Below, in pieces: positions 1-12,151 of a stretch of DNA of 64,000 bases. Numbering within the stretch: the stretch's first letter is position 1; the number at the start of each line of letters is the position of its first letter. The DNA comes from Dysidea avara (Eukaryota > Porifera > Demospongiae > Dictyoceratida > Dysideidae). Where the stretch lies: NCBI RefSeq assembly GCF_963678975.1, contig NC_089274.1, forward strand, positions 20,669,133-20,733,132, given 5' to 3'. The notes under the pieces are model-generated. The model searched no databases. It was not told the DNA's origin and saw nothing but the letters and a program-made list of their open reading frames with translations. The position numbers were made by a program, and so were the translations under genes.

Positions 1-270
1 TGCATACCAACTAATATTGTCACCACCAGTGAAAAGGACACCAATATAGCAGAAATATTTGCATAACAACAAAATAAAATGCATGTAACATAAATATGCA
101 CTATAAGTAATGATGAATCTAAACAGGTGTATTGTGATATTTACAATATTGTGATACAAATATTCTAACAGTACTCATGTACTGACATTGTGTTTAGGAT
201 CTGTTTACAATCAAAGACCTTCACTACAAAATACAATCCATAGCAGTTATTCAGAAATGAACCCCACAAC

Positions 271-749
271 TACTGTATTTCCTCGTATAAAAGCTGCATT
301 TGATTAAACGCCTGTCTCAATTATAAGCCAGGGGGTGTCCAGTACCTTTGGAAAATAAACACCTGGTCTCAAATAGAGGCCCAGGCTATTACTGTTAGTG
401 GCTTTAATTGTTTCTGCTGTTTCCTCATACTTGAAATTTAGAGCCTTCTGAGGGATACAGGTATTACGAGTAATCATGTGAGTAGTCCGGGCGTGTCCAC
501 ATGCATGCAGATATGTACGATACAACTCCTTGACTATACTTGTTTATATAGCCAACACACTGTATCTATGCTTGCCATTATAGTAATCCTGTTCTACCAC
601 CACCAAATTCAATTAAATTCTGGGAGTCGGTTGGGACCAATCCAAAATAAACGCCCAGTCTCAAATAAGGGCCCTATTCGTTTACAGGACAGGTCAAAAG
701 TGCTGGGAAGGAAATAAAAGCCCAGGCTTTTATACGAGGAAATACGGTA
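271..749. mobile_element. MITE-like element with terminal inverted repeats
   Basis: The ends are inverted copies of about 24 bp with one mismatch: the left end reads TACTGTATTTCCTCGTATAA and the right end is its complement ending in CGGTA. Two internal stretches near 350-385 and 645-672 are direct copies of each other (AATAAAC, then CAGTCTCAAATA-type). No transposase reading frame is visible. This looks like a non-autonomous DNA transposon lying downstream of the last recognisable kinesin exon. Apart from it, positions 1-1370 hold no clear exon; a possible exon-like patch at 963-1013 on the minus strand has acceptor and donor signals but no recognisable protein match. Confidence 0.7.
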
Positions 750-1372
750 AATAAAATCTACCTGTAGTGGTTGTATATACAATCACTCGAGTGGAATGGT
801 GCACTGGACTCAGTTTTTGTTTGTTTGTTAACTGCAGCTGCATATTGGCTAACAATGGGTGGAATAGTAAGAGAGTTAAACTTCAGCTACATAATCAGGC
901 TGATTTGATACACTTAGCTTGTGCTAGGATGCACAGTATCACGTCCTATATACTGCATAACATGTATTGAAGAATGGTAGCCATCACACACAGGAGATTC
1001 ACTGCCAAGAAGTTTGACTGCAAATGTGTAGTAGTACTACTTTATTTAAACTCAGTAATGTAGTTATATTTCAAGCTTGACTAACAAACAATACTTGCTA
1101 CAAAGTTGTTAATTGTGATCAACTCCACAAAAGAACAGACAATGCAGTTGAGCAAAGTAGGTCCCCCATATATTCAGTTTAGATATATAATATGTAGGTC
1201 CCCCACATTTTCAGCAGTGCAACTAACTGCAACATGAATACTCAAGAGCGTGTACATCAAGTCAACCTGAGTGAGTAGTAGGAGCAATAGGTGGCAGAAA
1301 TGTAGTCAACCTCCATATACAAACAGTTTAGGCAAAGCACCACTTCCATATTTAGTATGCTTATCACCTTAC

Positions 1373-4300
1373 CTGGTACTCTTTCAATGGATAGTCGCAG
1401 GTTACCACACACCTAGTAACACAATTACTACTCAGTGGTTGCTAGACAGTAATTAAGCAGTTTACCTTCCCGGTAGGGCCAATTATTGGAGCATCATACT
1501 CGTGACACACTCTATGAACCAGACACTGCATGAAAATATTAGCAACTCCCAACAGCACATGTTGCTCAATGTCAAAAAATGGGTCCATTGTTGTGTCGTT
1601 GTCCTGGTAATAGGTAAACAATAAACACCATTAAAGAAGACATTATAATCATACAGTAGGGTATTTCCCTTCATCCTGCATCAGAAACAATTCCCTCATA
1701 GCAACCACTTTCTCTTCGAGTGTCTCCAAGCTCCACACTACACAGGGTGTGTAGCCTAACAACAACTATCATTGTCAGATGCTCACCTGAGTCAGTTCCT
1801 CTAGCTTTCTGTAATACTCTAACTGCTATCTCATTACCTCCATGTCTGTTGTCACCCTAGTAACCATCACATGTTGTATACACACCTCCATGTATGATGT
1901 ATTAAAGTATGTTTGTATGCACTTGAGCTCCACTCGAGCTCCAGTTAAGTAGGACTTCTAAATACTGAACACAAGAGAAGTGACTGCTCTATTAGAGTAG
2001 TTGAATAGAAGTACTACTTTAATGTTAAAAGTTATCCCACTAGGGACCTGTGAGAAGGCTAAAGCTTGTGAATACAGGAGTCAGAAACATGTAACTGAAA
2101 CGTTGAGAAAACAATCCCAGACCCAGTATAGGGTACAGAATTATGTATCTGAAAAAAATAAATAAATAAACCGACACAAAGGAATCTGAATAATGGAGGC
2201 TGTCACTGTAAAGCCTTAACATCATGCATTGTATTGTGCATGAAGTATACCGCACTGTGTGTACTGTGCATGATGTACAGTACAGTCTGTTTGCTTCAAC
2301 TGAAAGTCAATAACATCAAAGAAAAGAACACATGTTCTCTCTGTATTCCCATACATGCACAAGTCACCCATGAAACAAAGTTATGAGGCTTGTAAAATAT
2401 TCCATATGTTAGTACTGGGTGTTATATGTTCAGAACTATTAAAAGTAAAATATCACGTGACACGTTATGCTAGTAACGTACCCTAACAATCGGACTAAGC
2501 AATGACGGTGGAATTTGCATGGTCACTTTGAGGACAGTATCCTTGTCAAGAGCTTCACTCAACATATTAGCTTCTCTGTAATATGTATAACACATTACAT
2601 TGACAAACTTATACTGCAACTATTATGCAAATGCCTGCACAGCTTAAAATATACTGTTAATGCATCTCTTTGTATTGTGGTCACAGGCATAGAAAACTGG
2701 TGGTTGGTGGCACCTAAGCTACAGTGTATATACATACCTGACAAGATTATTCACCCTGAAATAAGTGTCCAACACTCGCTGCCTGTTTTCCATCTCCCAT
2801 TCTGCCTCCAACCTATGACAGAGGAGCCATGATATGTTTGGGGTATAAGTCATTGCAATTTACATTGGGGAGAAAGCTGCTCGTCGTTTTAATGGAGACG
2901 GTGTACTAGATTGTTCCCCAACTTCCTGCAGCTGGTCACGTAACTCTGCTAGCTGTTTCTCATAGCGAACTTTCTGTTGCTCCAATGCATCTACAAGGAC
3001 CCAATAAGAGTGAACAGATTTTTGGAGGGAAAACCAACAAGTACCTTGTTTCTCATGGAAGTGTTGTTGCTCCATAGAATGCTTCATTTGCTGGTACACA
3101 CTATCAGGGTCTGCAGTGTGTATACTAATAGGGACAAGTCATTATTATCACTATTAACACATACCACTGTCCAGCTCATTTAAGATCACTTCTTTCATAG
3201 CAAAGTCGTAATTCATAACTTCTTCATCAATCTCTTCATCAGGGTCAGTCATTATGCCTTCTTCAACACCACCATGTGACTTAGCCTGCGTTGATGTGCC
3301 CACTGGTTGGCCTGGGGCTGTCCCTGCTGACTCTTGGACTACTACATATGGTAATACAAAGTGAACCAGCAAACAGAATAATTTGTTACTTACTCTTCTT
3401 TTTCGGACAACTTAGTCTAAAGAAGTGGTTATTACCAAGCAACACACGGTAACCATGACACAGTTTAGTTCTCTCGGTGATGACCTTTCCATTAACAAGA
3501 GTACGAGCAGCCGGTAATGGTGTAATGTACACCTCAGGGTTATTGACCTCTACCACACAATGTTCTGGCTGAATACCAAGACCTTTCAGTTGAATGTCTT
3601 GTTGAATGTCAGCATCTGGTCGACCGATCTTTGTGTGCGGCTGCAACAATAAGATGGTGTTAACAACAAGCAATGTGGTTACTACTAACAGGAATACCTT
3701 CAGATAACACACTAGTAATTCACTCATGATCGGATCAGCATTCAAGTTCACAAAATAAAACTTGTCCCTTTGTACACCAATGCCAGCAGACTTCACTGAT
3801 ATTCCCATGTCTTCTAGTACTTTCTGACGTTCCTATAGTAATACATACATGTGATACAACTGTGGTAACCTTGAAGATGTTATTACCTGATGAAGCTTTT
3901 CTGACTCTGCCAATTTTTGTTCCCAAGTTTTGCTCATTTTTTGCATAAGGTTCTCACTAACTGATAACTTCTCCATCAAATCAGCTATATCGCGATCATT
4001 AGCCGGGTTGGATGCTGCTCCAGTGAGCCCCACTCCTCCCTGCTCCTTCAACATCAGTCGTAACTTTTCAACCTCTTCTCGTAGCTCGCGAATCACCTGG
4101 TGACAAAACCATACTCATACACATAAGGGCATACACTATGTCCCACATAGCAGCTATAATATTAGTCATTTCCCATATGTATTTATACTATAAAAATGAT
4201 AGAGGTAAACATTTTCCCCACTCAACACAATAATAGTTCTCCTGTAAAGCTAACATACTAACTTTAGAGTTAGGGTCTTCATTCACTACAGCGTGGTTGA

Positions 4301-7300
4301 CAATCTTCTTTGCTCGGTCAGCGTAACGTAACGTTGACAAAGATTCCTCATAGTTGTCACTGGCTGGGCTCACTGTGGCAACCATCACCGTCTTGCTGTT
4401 ACCACCAAGACTGTCTTTGAGAAGCCAGGTAAGTGTAGAGTCTCGGTACGGCACGTGAGTGCCTTTAGTCTTCTTGCCAGCAGACTACAGAAGGGGTGAA
4501 TACTATATAGGCAGATGTTATTTTTATATTACAAGAAACACATAATATATCATTCACACAATACAATCCATATCACAACAAAATATGTACAACACAAAAT
4601 ACAGTATAGCACAACACAATGTTTGCAACATAGTGACGCACTATGACGTACCATTTCTGCTAGCGCAGATATTACCAACCCAAGAGTGTGCAATGACCTG
4701 TAATTTTGTAATCCAGGAATTACCAAATCTCAACTGATTACCACAACTCACTTATTAATATTGGATCCCTCTTTTAATCGGTCACCAAGTGCCCCTGTCT
4801 TTCCCGCTCTCTCACTGCCTGCCAAATCTACTAAACTAATTCGACTAACTTTCTCGTTACCAGCCTAGCAACACACCACAACAACATAAGCACAGTTTGA
4901 GTGTGCCTAATGTGGAAATATTTGAATAACCAATACAGAATTACCAACTCTGATACTCATATTTATAGTAATTAGCTAACTGTGGGCAACTGCACTAAGG
5001 AGTAGATAGGTATGTTCCATATTAGTATCAATCAGATTAGAGGGGAGAGAGTAGTGAAGTGTAAAAACAAAACATTAACTTAGTTGAAAAGTCATATAAA
5101 CACCACTACCTAAAGTCAGAGACAATATTTTAAACCTGCCAAGTTAGTTTCAAATTCCAACATTCTATGGTTGCCATAGATTCCATACCAAACTCATGAT
5201 AATATCACTGATACAACTTATCATGACTGTGATTACTAGTCAAATTTATTACAGGAACAACAATTAATACTGGACAGCTTGCTATACTGTGATGGGATTG
5301 GCAACAAAGGCTATTATTAGCAACAGGAACACAAGCCTGGTTACCAGTGAGCCTGAATAAAGTTTTGCTAAGGTTCCTAAGTGATCAGTGTGGGGAATGT
5401 TGTTGGTAAATTTCAACTTTGTAGGGCAGCCCAAAACAAACCCTAGTACTCTACTGATGTAAATTCTACCGGGCTTAAGTATAACTGGATAGCATAGTAA
5501 GTCACCGGCATACATTAGTTTCAGGATCAAACAGAGTTTGTGTTAGCACAATGGTGAATACAGCATGTGATCTAGAACTCTCAGCATTCATCTGAGTAGC
5601 AGCGACTGTACGAGATTTGTTTCCTTCCAACATGATGCTCTCAATATCCTAGTAACATTGGCAACGTCACAACAGCAACAGTTGCTATTAATGCTCACCC
5701 AGAATGATCGTACAGCCAGGGTAGACAGCCCTTCAACGTAAGGACCCAACGTCTTGTGCTCCCTGACCTTCAAATTGTGTTTGGTCCTGCAATATAGCTA
5801 GTACATCAGTATAACATAGTAAAACTACTAACTCTTTGCCACATAGCAAATCCCGAACACGTTCACAGTAGATTTCCATGTAGGACACTTCTACTGTAGT
5901 TGTTATCCGGGAGTCTGAGTTCTGCAGGGGAAGGGAGTCTTGTGAGGTCTACAAATGAGCCACATTCACTACTACTCACTGCAGCAATTCTAGCAAACAT
6001 GTTGTCACATAGTCTGGGGATGATTCCCTTGAGTGCTTCATCTTGTGATGCTCCCATCATCGTGTATGACTTGCCAGAGCCTGCAGTGAGCATTAGCCAC
6101 TTATATATAACTAGTCATAATACTATGTGCATGTTTGCGTGTGTAGCATGTGCGTAGCATTGTATGCACTATGTAGTGAGTAGACCAGTTGGAAAATGGA
6201 AATAGTATAATACAATTGGCAAAAACTTAATCTATGCTGCTACATGTACAGTAGCAACCTCCTCTTTTAGTAATGAACTCAATCAGTAGCAGATATACCA
6301 ATATTTTTTACCTTGCACAGTTTACTGCAAGTGTACACATATCAATTGCATGGTTAATTATTGGTGGATCATAAATTGTGACTCAGTATGAGAAAACCAG
6401 TCTTATTGCCCATGTCAGCAGAATTCAATTTTTCACCCAGTACACAAAGCTACATGAATAAACTATCTAATTCCACGATCAAAATCAGCTGGACTGGAGT
6501 GGTCTGGTTTTGCTGGCTGCTTTTCCCAAGCCCAGTGGCGATCCATACGTGCGGTGTGGGGCCTTAATGGAGCCCTGGTCAGCCTGTGGATGACTATATG
6601 TGGCTGTACAGCTCTATGATGTTGAATAAGTACCTCCGCTGTGAATTTCCTTTCATTTTAGCCAATTTTGATACCTCAATGGCCCAAAACTTGGTCTAAT
6701 TCATCCCTACGCCTTCCTTTTCAATTTTTGAACACCATCTTTCCCGCTTCCAGGTCCCCCGCCTCCCACCCATTTTGCAGCACGCCTGATACAGTCAACC
6801 TCGGTTTAAAAACTATCTAAAATGGCGGGAAACTTAGTTGTTGGCTACTTGTACAGTGGATGCTGTGGAAGGTAAGGAATTGGTGTAAAACGTGTGAAAA
6901 TTTTATAGCTTCAACCGTTGGTGAGCTACAACACATTAAATACTTAAAACCGGCGTTTCTAGATACTTAAAATAGGCGATAAGACCGGTTTTCCCAGACT
7001 GGGTCACAATTATAGAGTCATCTCAAGTAAAAATATCGAAACAGACAAGGTTACAGTACTACACGTCTGTCCAGGTCTTACAGTAACTCATGTTAAGGGA
7101 GCAACACACCTTGAAATACACAAGACATCATTAGTTTCAGTATTTTCCATGGGCTATAAGCAGTATTTTATTGTAAAGACTATCTTGGGGCCTGCACTCC
7201 TGACCCCCCATAATTCTACTTCATGGTGAATTAACCTTACAGATTTAATGCTACGCTATCCTGCACCTTAAAATAGTCCATGTAGTATGCATAACTAAAA

Positions 7301-7373
7301 CTGATGGTGAAGTACAGTATGTGATCATGGTCTATCTAGATGACCGTATTAACACAAATTCAACACAGTTATT

Positions 7374-7411
<38 letters not shown>

Positions 7412-8145
7412 ATAAGCACAATGTGTAGCATTAGTGAATAATGTACGTGTGCATGTCAAATAGTTGATGATGAGTATGAAAATGCTGTTGCTAATATTAT
7501 TAGCTCGGACTTAAAATGTACGTACCAGACATTGCCGAATAAAGTACTACTACACTATACACATACAAAGTTAGGCCATACTACACCACACACTGAGTCA
7601 CTGACCTGTCTGTCCATAGGCAAAGATGCAGGCATTGTAGCCATTAAACGAACTCTCAAGTACTCCTTTGCCGAGAGCATCAAACACAACTACTTGAGCT
7701 ATAAGAACACACAACTCAGGTATGCTAATGTGTGTAGCCCTATAAACGTCACTTACAAGCAAATCTATCATCGTTTGGGTCAATGGACCAGAAACAGTGA
7801 TCATATGTGAATTTCTACACCCAAACACAACTAATTATAACTCAACATATCAACAACGTTACTAGCTAGTTACCTTGCGTGGCTTCCTTTCGCTGCAGGG
7901 ACAGCAGCAACACGTACACAGGGAAATAATGAACTTTGTAATGATGCTATATAATTAACTACTTACTCGCGGTTCTCTAGGAACGTGTCATTGTTTTTCA
8001 TGTCCACGCACACATAAGTGTTGAGCTCTAATTCTGTGGATCACAGTACATTGTACTAATATAAAGTGCAACACGCCACGCTCTTACCTCTCTTGTTCAC
8101 AGGACGAACACGAACTGCAACTTTAACTTTAGCGTCATCACCCAT
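1373..8145 (-). CDS. KIF13: Kinesin-3 family motor, KIF13-like (3' end beyond window)
   Basis: Plus-end-directed microtubule motor for vesicle cargo. The start is [15 protein letters not shown] at 8145. The motor domain is read across about eleven short exons: FTYDHCFW, P-loop [13 protein letters not shown] (split by a 1.5-kb intron), [20 protein letters not shown] (switch I), [13 protein letters not shown] (switch II) and [18 protein letters not shown]. Next come a neck coiled coil, an FHA domain ([26 protein letters not shown]), a coiled coil with a C-terminal half containing [22 protein letters not shown], and [22 protein letters not shown]. The wording [15 protein letters not shown] and NNHFFR fits KIF13 better than KIF1 or KIF16. 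Exon 3 (7874-7892) is only 19 nt. The last exon I trust is 1373-1412 ([11 protein letters not shown]); the tail and any CAP-Gly domain lie off the left edge. Its start codon is 426 bp from that of AIFM3. Confidence 0.9.
6371..7013. mobile_element. TIR element in kinesin intron, family A
   Basis: Inverted ends of about 40 bp: the left begins ATAAATTGTGACTCAGTATG and the right is the complement of ATAATTGTGACCCAGTCTGG. It sits in the large intron that splits the P-loop exons. A truncated second copy in opposite orientation lies at about 31358-31810, recognisable over roughly 400 bp including GGAAGGCGTAGGGATGAA and CCGCCATTTTAGATAG. No coding capacity is seen. Confidence 0.75.
7376..7409 (+). 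repeat. (TG)n microsatellite
   Basis: About 17 uninterrupted TG units in a kinesin intron. A simple repeat with no other visible role. Confidence 0.95.
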
Positions 8146-8571
8146 GGCGACTTGACAAATGACAATTAATGTGCTTGCAGCGAATTCGACTTATTAACCA
8201 TAATCGCCTGGTTGATGATAGTTTGAAATATTTACTTACTGACGACTGCTACCAATATATGTACATACGACAACAATCTGCAGCATTTGCCGGGGACTAG
8301 GAAGTACTCGACGCCATGTTATGCATGGCTCTAATTTTTTAGCGCAATTGACCATTAAAATTTCGCGGTAAATTTTAAGATGCGCTTAAACTCACTTAAG
8401 GAGCGCTACTGCGCTACATATTGATATTTGTGGTGCAAAAAAAAAGCCAAGAAGCCATTAATTGCGTTAAGGACGGCTAGCAGGATCCGCTTTATTATAA
8501 ATAGCAGTTTTATTTCTGCTCATCGCTACTCTGTTCGCTACATCTGCACACGACGGGTGCTCTCGAGCGAA
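8146..8571. promoter_or_regulatory. Shared upstream region of KIF13 and AIFM3
   Basis: The 426 bp between two divergent start codons must hold both promoters and both 5' UTRs. No clear TATA box in a convincing position is seen. AT-rich stretches occur near 8330-8400 (AATTTTTTAGCGCAATT, TTTCGCGGTAAATTTTAA). Bidirectional use is inferred from position alone. Confidence 0.5.
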
Positions 8572-11567
8572 ATGGGCGGTGGCAGTTCGCGGCATCAAAG
8601 GAGGAGCACCAAACGGTGAGTAATTTCACCTGCGCTATTATCTTACTGTATGGATGTGTCTCGGGATGTGTTTTCAGGGACGCTAAAACATCAGAAAGCA
8701 GAGCAGGTAAAGAACAGAGCCCTAAAGCTGTAGCCTCCGCAGCAATGCAGTCGCAAGATATTCTGGAGGTGAAAGTGAATGTTTCAGACTTGAAAGATGG
8801 CCAGTAAGTTAGGTTAACTAACAATGCTAAGATATCACGTTGAGTATCTAGGATGTGCCAAGTGGAATTCGATGGTGTAGAGGAGAGAGCGCTGTTGATC
8901 AGGCAGAATGGGTCTTTACATGCTCTGGGGAGTAAGTGTACCCATTATGGAGCCCCCCTAGCTAAGGGTTGCCTTGGGAACGGACGAATTCGTTGCCCTT
9001 GGCATGGAGCATGTTTTAATGTTGCTACTGGCGACATTGAAGATTTCCCAGGTCTGGACAGTCTGCAGAAATTTGAGGTTAGCATTGTTATGTACACCAG
9101 TACACCTAGTGAACACTTTAATAACAGGTTGAAGAAACTGATGGTGGGAAATTTGGAATAATACGGGCTAGCAAAAAGGTTTGAAGTTGTTGATAATGTG
9201 TGTTTGTTGTGATTACAAGTGGTACGCAGGCCCTGACCACATCTCGGCGAGTCAAGACAATGTCCCCTCTTGTCCTCAGTGATGATAACAGGACCTTCTT
9301 CATTATTGGTGGAGGTAAGGCTTCACTACATGACTTGACCCATGTGATTGTTATGGTACACCATGTGCTTATTAATTTCAACTTCGTTATTATATGTTAG
9401 CCTTGCTGAGCTCATAAGTGCCACAAGCTAGGTGGACATGGGCTAGCAAGAGTTCATGAAGTACTTCTGAACTCTTGATGGTAATATTTGCTTATAGGCC
9501 CAGCGTCAGTAGTGTGTGCTGAGACTCTACGTCAGGAAGGATTTAAGGGCCGTATAGTGATAGCTACAAAGGAAAGTGTGCTACCTTATGACCGGCCCAA
9601 ACTCAGTAAAGCATTGCACTTTAAAGCCGAGGAGATACTGCTAAGGCCTTCATCATTTTACCATGACAACAATATAGAGATCCTACTGGAGAAAGAGGTA
9701 TGTTAGGGGTGTGTGCTTTGCCTAATTATGCATCACAATATATCTGTATTAGCAGTTGTTGTTATTGTAGGCTACTAAAGTTGATGTGAATGCTCACTCT
9801 GTGACATTTGCTGATGGCAGCTCATTACATTACAGTGCCCTAGTACTGGCTACTGGAGGAAAGTAATAGAATACTGTGCAATATAGGATAGAAGGGATTT
9901 CATTATGTTTTATTGATAGGCCACGTAAACTACCAATCCCAGGTTTTGATCTGAAGAATGTGTTCCTACTCCGTGAACCATGGCAGGCTAACAGTATTGG
10001 TAGGTGTTTGTGTGTTTAGCTATAAATTATCTTGCTTGTTTGTTTTTAGCTGAGGCAAGCACTGATAAGAATGTTGTAATCATTGGAACATCATTCATTG
10101 GTAACTTATCATTGGGAGCAAAGTACAATATAATAGTCAGCCATTTTCTGACCAATTTCATGAAATCTTTGACTAATGAAAACTCACTTTGACTGGCCAC
10201 TTTTTTTTTACACAGTTATACGTAGATTAGTAGCCAACTAAATAATGTTTTATTTTGTACTCTGCTGCCTCATTTACCATCATAATTGACTCATTAAACT
10301 TAGGGTGAAATGTTTACCACAAAGCTGTAAGCAGTTAAGTGGCTAAGACTTTTCACCCTTGTCAAGTCAGACAGTATGTTACATCTCCTTGTTGGTATAG
10401 GCATGGAGGTTGCGGCATATCTCGTTGACAAGGCCAAGAGTGTGACTTGTGTTGATGTGTGTGACATACCGTTTGCAAGGATTCTTGGGAATAGAGTTGG
10501 CCTTTCCATACAAAAGGTACGTGTGTGTTAGGGGAGGAGGGGTCCTTACAAGGGGTGTGTCACTCATATATAAGCACTTGTCAGGTTCTTGTTGTTGCCT
10601 TGTGTTAGATGCATGAAGAGAAAGGTGTGAAGTTTGAGTTGAGTGCTGGAGTGAGGGAATTCGTTGGTGAAGATGGAAAGGTACACAAACTATATACACA
10701 ACTTGGTTGCTGCACATTATGTGGTACACAGATTAAGAGTGTTACACTGCCATCCGGAAAAGTGTTAGAGGCTGACATCTGTGTTGTTGGGGTGGGTGTG
10801 GTCCCAGCTACAGATTTTCTCAAGGGGTCGGGTGTTCCCATGTCAGAACGTGGTGAAGTCATTGTTAATGAGGTAATCATGTTGTAATAATAAAATTAAT
10901 TTTAATATCATTCATCCTTTTCTGTGTGTAGTTTATGGAAGCTTGTGAAGATGTGTATGCTTGTGGTGACATTGTAAGGTTTCCTCTGCCATTGGTTGGA
11001 TCCACTGCTTCCATTGGACACTGGCAGATTGCACACAACCATGGTAACAAGACAGTTATTGTTTGTTGAGAGTAATGTCTTGCATGTAAAACAGGTCGAA
11101 TCGCTGGTTTGAGTATGTTGGGAAAGAAAACACCTTTTAACAGTATTCCATTCTTCTGGACACAAATGTATGGCAAAAGCATACGCTATTGTGGTGAGTA
11201 TACTACCTTAGGGGTAATTTATAGTTTACCACTTGTGTATGTTTGAAGGGTTTGCACTTAACTGGGATGAGATTGTGTATGAAGGTTCTCCTGAAGATGG
11301 CAAGTTTGCAGCATTTTTTGTAAAGTGAGTGACCTGATCTAACATGAAGTACAAGTTGTATCATATGGTTACTATAGAGATAACAGAGTAATGGCAACCT
11401 GCACTTTGGGTAGTGACCCTGTTGCTGCTGTAATAGCAGAACTGATGTATCAAGACCAATTACCAGCAGCTGACCAAATAAAGTAAGCATTCTTTTAGCA
11501 AATGAACCATTGTTAATATTTCTCCATACATAGGGCCAATCCTGACCTGATTAAAAGTTTATTATAA
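8572..11567 (+). CDS. AIFM3: Apoptosis-inducing factor 3 (Rieske-type NAD(P)H oxidoreductase)
   Basis: Sixteen exons: 8572-8615, 8678-8803, 8852-9077, about 9128-9177, about 9220-9314, 9498-9697, 9771-9859, about 9919-10000, 10050-10100, 10400-10516, 10609-10870, 10931-11041, 11094-11191, 11247-11325, 11379-11481 and 11534-11567. The product starts MGGGSS, a likely N-myristoylation signal as in the vertebrate protein (MGGC). A Rieske [2Fe-2S] domain follows with CTHYGAP and CPWHGACFN ligands and the family phrase EDFPGLDSLQKFEV. Then comes an FAD/NAD(P) pyridine nucleotide-disulphide reductase: FFIIGGG, VCAETLRQEGF, YDRPKLSK, a second dinucleotide fold VVIIGTSFIG, and VYACGDIVRFPL. All parts of the AIFM3 architecture are present with no lesions seen. 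The role in cell death is known from the family only. Confidence 0.93.
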
Positions 11568-11640
11568 TGACACAATCTTTCATATACATGTAGACTAATT
11601 GATTTTTGTACAAAATGATATTTATGATTTTCTAGTTAGG

Positions 11641-12014
11641 AGGCCACTTCAACTAAATCTTTTGTTTCTCGGACTGAAACTAGTTGAAAAGTGGGTCGGT
11701 AGGTAGGTATAAATAAAATAATAGTAATAAGTGGTAATAATTTTTTAAACTGAAGTTATGGCAACACGTGTCACTACGTCATTTTATAACAAACTATTAG
11801 CTATGGCTAGCACATCCATAGTCTGCTTTTACAACTCTTCTTGTAATAACCAAGCTCGCCCCACACAAAGCAGATATGGATAGCCAACAATATATCGACG
11901 CCACAAACTCACCTGATCGAACATGTGATCTTTAAAAATGAACAAAAACATTTCATTTACAAATTTTATGGGTCGGTCGGGCCCGAGAAACAAGAAATTT
12001 AGTTGAAGTGGCCT
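11641..12014. mobile_element. MITE-like element between AIFM3 and EMC2
   Basis: Inverted ends of about 34 bp starting AGGCCACTTCAACTAAAT on the left, with the complement on the right. The flanks TTAGG and TAAGG resemble an imperfect 5-bp target duplication. It fills most of the 584-bp gap between the convergent genes; the remainder carries no gene. Confidence 0.75.
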
Positions 12015-12151
12015 TAAGGTATTTAACACACCACAAGTTTGCACTGGCAATATGCAAGACAATATTACACAGAAGTCTGCAGGAACCACAACTAGTTAAA
12101 ATTCCATAATCATTCACATTTAGACTAATCCATTTGTACAATATGATATTG

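Noticed and set aside
963..1013. Additional kinesin exon (VKLLGSESPV)
   Set aside because: Splice-like borders exist, but I could not match it to the KIF13 tail; left out of the coding call.
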